Shown here: piece after piece, positions 60,701 through 64,000 of the stretch | Layout of the letters: every line of letters starts with the position of its first letter | Numbering within the stretch: the stretch's first letter is position 1 | Assembly (NCBI GenBank): GCA_905250075.1 | Contig: CAJNOP010000202.1 | Span: 127,763 to 191,762 of the forward strand | Length of the DNA: 64,000 bases | Source: Rotaria sp. Silwood1 | Lineage: Eukaryota > Rotifera > Eurotatoria > Philodinida > Philodinidae | Direction of reading: 5' to 3' | Notes under the pieces: model-generated | Database searches by the model: none | The model's input: the letters and a program-made list of their open reading frames with translations, nothing else | Told to the model about the DNA's origin: nothing | Made by a program: the position numbers and the translations under genes

Positions 60701-62621
60701 TGATTCTTTTTGTTCTCTGCACATCTCAAACTTATTGTTCAAGAGTCAACATGAAAAGCTGAATCTGTGAAACTCATTTAAAGTGACTTTTCTAGATTTA
60801 GTTTTTTATCCTGAATCGGAACCCAATAGTGTTCAAATTTTCAAGGAACATAAAGAAATTTGGACTTTGTCGGTTATCAAAATTTGACCTTTTCTTCGGA
60901 AAAAAAAGTAGACCATCAGAAGAAACATAAATTTCTCTTCGAAAATTTCAGTCGAGAAAAAAGAAAAAATTACATGCTTGACCCACTCGTCACGCTCTAT
61001 CTAACATTATATAACAAGAAGAAAAAGAATCTGCTTTAATCTTCTATTTTCGTCATCTTACTTGTAAAATAAGCCTTTACTCGATGAAAACGGCGTTAAA
61101 TGAATAAATTTTGATTTCAAATACACTATTTTCATTTTTACTAAATTTAGTTTTTGATACAACCATTTTTATGAATTACTTTATTTTTAATATTTACATA
61201 GTGGTCAGAGAATAAATATATTATCTCGATGATGTCTCCTCATTTTTATCACTCGAAATTGATCTATGAAACTATCAAAATGTCGGATAATAAATAAAAT
61301 TCGATTTTAAATACATTTTTCATTTTTCTTAATTTTGAAAGGATGACTTGACAGAATGAAAATGCTTCTGTTTTTTACGGTGTCGGATTGGTCGAAAATT
61401 AAAGGTACTTTTCGAAGTTACAGAAGCTATTATTTCAAGTTGTATCAAAATCATTAATAGATTTGGGGGAGGAGGGGGCGAGAAACTCGAATTTGAACTC
61501 CATTTACCTCGAACCCCTATTGATGATACAGGAACCAATAGAAATCGGGTTTTTCGAAAAACTAATCTCTATGAGTAATTCAAGCTGGGGAATTCGAATC
61601 TGAGCTACATTTACCAATGAAGCCTATTGATGGAATAAGAATCAATAGAAATTGAATTTTGCGACTAAAAGGCTTTCTAGGGAAATTCGAACATGGAATG
61701 CAAAGATGAGCTATATGTGTTTTGAAAGTCTATATGAAGGTAAAGTCCTAATAAAAAAAAAAACAAGTTTGAAAAGGAATTTTCACTATAGGTATTCAGA
61801 AAAGTGATGTTTAAATTTTCTGTCTATGTGACTTGAAACCCTATTCATTATCTTGAAAAAAAAAGTCTTCATATGCTAATATGTTTATCTGCACTCTGAT
61901 TGGTTGAATAAAAGCAATCTATGATATTTTTGTATGAGTCAATCAGAGATTTATGCTATCTGGCTCTCCATCAATGAAGTTTCTGAATTCTAGAAGCTCA
62001 AGCCATCAGCGTGTACGAATGTGAGATCGATCAAGTGTTTCTGAAGGTGTGAATGAATATGAGTTTTGGTATGAGTCAGGCTCTGACTGTAAGTTAAGGA
62101 GACTTTTGCCAGATGGAACAGTTTAAAATTGGAATTTTTATTTTCGAAATCAGAAAGAAATCTTACAACCGTTTTTCTGTGAACAAATCTTTGACATGCT
62201 TTTCAATTGAGAAAATACTTGATTTTGTTTCTGTTCATTTATAAATACTATGTTTAAATGTATGTTAGGATAGAGAAAAATAATAACAAGAATATATACA
62301 TGGAGCTCAGTTTGGATAAACAATTCAAGAAAGTTATTTTATTCGATATGATTGTTTTCTCAACAAAAAAAAACTCCTAGGAAATTTCATTAAAAAAAAG
62401 CAAAAGATACAGATTTGAAGAGAACAAAACTTGTGAGAATTTTTTTTCTCGTCGAAATTAAAGTTCAAAAAGTTTTTTTTTACTATGTTTTTTTTCGAAG
62501 CTCAAGCTTCCCATGACATACAAAGCGCCTAAATCAGTTGAATGTTGTCCCTTTTACCCTATTAACTTTATTGAAATAAAAAGATAAGAATATTAAAAAC
62601 GAAAAAAAGAATTTAAATATA
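57701..62621. other. Gene-free AT-rich stretch
   Basis: The first 135 bp match the 3' flank of mucin-like gene 1 (43841-43975). I see no gene beyond. Two weak direct repeats occur: about 60 bp at 61085-61155 against 61260-61335 (TTTCAAATACACTATTTTCA-like), and about 76 bp at 61482-61557 against 61588-61662, which share CCTATTGATG and AATCAATAGAAAT-like words. Confidence 0.5.
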
Positions 62622-63460
62622 TTATTCAATTATATCAGATTTATTATCAATATCTTCTGTTTTTTCTTGCTCATGTTGTTGTTGTTGTTGTTCTTCTTCT
62701 TCTTCTTCGGACGTTGGAATTTGGTCTTTTATTTCATGTGGAATAGTTTCAACTTCTGATGGAAGAACATCAGTTTCAGTTGATTGAATAGTTTTTTTTG
62801 ACATCACTGAATCAATAATAGTTTTAATTGGTTCAATAATTTGTTCAATATCAATTTGATTTAATTTCGATTTTTCACTTACATCCAATATTGATACACC
62901 TAATTCACGAGCTAATTGTGCATCAGGAAATAATGCTTGAATACAAGTATTTATATATGGAATAAATATTCTTATAAATATACGTAAAAAATCAATGAAA
63001 TGTTCAGATTCAATTACTGTTAATGTTACTTTTTCAGATTTATAATAATTTACTAAAATATTTCTAATATGTATTAATGAATCAGTAAGAAGTTGTTTGA
63101 TAGTTAAAACAATTGATAAAGGACAACAAAGACGAAGATCATTGAATGCTGTAAGTAGAACATTACAATAAACAGCTAATGGTGTATAATTAACAAGAAT
63201 CATTGGTGGTGAAAATGGATTTATTGATGTTGTTGAAGAATCTAATGTTGTTAATTGAACATATTGATCAAATGTATATGAATTAAGTAATTGTTCAAAA
63301 ATATGATTAGCTTCATCAAGTGAATTTTGAAAATTTGCTATTGTTGTTTGAGAAAAAAATTGAATAAATAATGGTCGAAAATCAAAACCATATCGAGAAA
63401 ATGAAGCACCAAAATACATTACTTGACCAAGTAAGGATTCAAGTCGTTGATATTGTGAAC
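62622..63460 (-). CDS. COG8: Conserved oligomeric Golgi complex subunit 8, C-terminal exon
   Basis: This is the last exon of a minus-strand gene, with an acceptor at 63461-63462 (AATTAG). It encodes about 279 residues to the stop. COG8 belongs to lobe B of the COG tethering complex, which returns Golgi enzymes in retrograde vesicles. The family markers are MYFGASFSRYGFDFRPLF (close to FGLSFSRVGADFRGLL-type sequence), LVNYTPLAVYCNVLLTAFND followed by LRLCCP, and a final region with FPDAQLAREL. The tail is rich in Glu and Gln (runs at 62685-62712). Upstream exons are not seen in the remaining 540 bp, so that intron is long or continues beyond the window. Confidence 0.9.
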
Positions 63461-64000
63461 CTAATTATAAAAAAAAGAAAAACTTATTATTCATTCAAGA
63501 TTAAAAATCATTTTTTGACAAAAAAAAAAGTTCTTTTTTGTCAATAGTTCTTCATTTCAGATTAATGCTATTCAATTATACTTGAAAATGGGTAGAGTGT
63601 TTCATGAATACAATAAATTCATTCAGTATGATCTGCAGTCGTCATCTTATGACGAGAAAATATGAGCACATATTTCGAGCTTAGATTTTGACGTCGAGTA
63701 GAAATTTGTCAGTTGAAAACTTTCGTGCTGATATCTCTTAATCGTTAAAACTATCAAGATCGATACAAAAAAAACGGATTGGTCCGGATTCAAGTATGCA
63801 TCCAATCGATCATGATGAATGTTGAAAACGTATGTTTTGGTCTTCACTTGATTGTAGTTCTATGAGCATAGGATCGCTAAGAATCTGAAATTTTCTCTAC
63901 AAATAGATCTTATAGTTATTAGAAAAACTACAAGATTTGAGCCAACGCGAATGTTATCTTGGTAAGATATTAATATTTTCAAGAAACGTATATATTTTAG
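63461..64000 (-). other. COG8 intron or upstream sequence
   Basis: This holds the intron preceding the last COG8 exon. I found no further COG8 exon here, and the one open frame (63647-63847, minus) shows no COG8 similarity. Confidence 0.5.

Noticed and set aside
61895-61950. Inverted words CTCTGATTGGTTGA and TCAATCAGAG
   Set aside because: Too short and loosely spaced to call an element.
1-64000. tRNA, rRNA and CRISPR searches by eye
   Set aside because: No A/B box pairs with cloverleaf arms, no rRNA-like blocks and no regularly spaced repeats were found.

Overview
This 64 kb window is AT-rich animal nuclear DNA. The genes have many short introns, mostly about 45-90 bp with GT...AG ends, and encode standard metazoan housekeeping proteins. 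A bdelloid rotifer is the best guess. Reasons: very short introns, tight same-strand gene runs, degenerate TGTGGG repeats (the motif reported for bdelloid telomeres), and intron-bearing or intronless genes whose closest family resemblance is to bacterial, fungal or plant proteins. The assignment is an inference; no taxon marker is present. There are three assembly gaps: 100 N at 18363-18462, and 10 N at 42021-42030 and 56351-56360.

Layout. 1-7.2 kb has no supported gene but holds a telomere-like G-rich tract (2161-2300). 7.2-18.4 kb is a compact plus-strand run: Trm10-type tRNA methyltransferase, POLE3-like histone-fold protein, pantothenate kinase, torsin, and the 5' end of a CCDC149-like coiled-coil gene cut by the 100 N gap. 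Two introns here carry non-autonomous elements: a piggyBac-type MITE and a fold-back element. 18.5-20.3 kb contains a decayed MCM5 fragment. 20.3-22.9 kb is an SRSF3/7-like SR splicing factor with a 13 bp microexon. 23.6-25.5 kb (minus) is an alpha/beta hydrolase of a bacterial/fungal type. 26.9-28.0 kb is a secreted protein I do not recognise. 33.0-34.0 kb (minus) is an intronless DUF1399/GRDP-like protein with a Cys-Gly tail. A hAT-type MITE with a perfect 8 bp target duplication lies at 34.27-34.62 kb.

37.4-57.8 kb is a segmentally duplicated district. Two paralogous mucin-like Thr/Ser-rich single-pass membrane protein genes (41.5-43.8 and 56.4-57.7 kb) share several kb of diverged flanking sequence, and a third flank-only copy sits at 45.6-46.9 kb. 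Between them is a zinc alcohol dehydrogenase of the formaldehyde-dehydrogenase-like type (48.8-50.8 kb). The window ends with the C-terminal exon of Golgi COG subunit 8 on the minus strand (62.6-63.5 kb).

How the genes work together. The housekeeping genes belong to unrelated processes: tRNA modification, replication/chromatin, CoA synthesis, ER/nuclear-envelope AAA+ function, splicing and Golgi tethering. The short spacing within the 7.2-18.4 kb run (106, 165 and 180 bp), with strong acceptor-like pyrimidine-AG sites just before two of the start codons, suggests SL trans-splicing and possibly operon-like transcription. No tRNA, rRNA or CRISPR was seen. I did not recognise any large autonomous transposon or virus-derived element.
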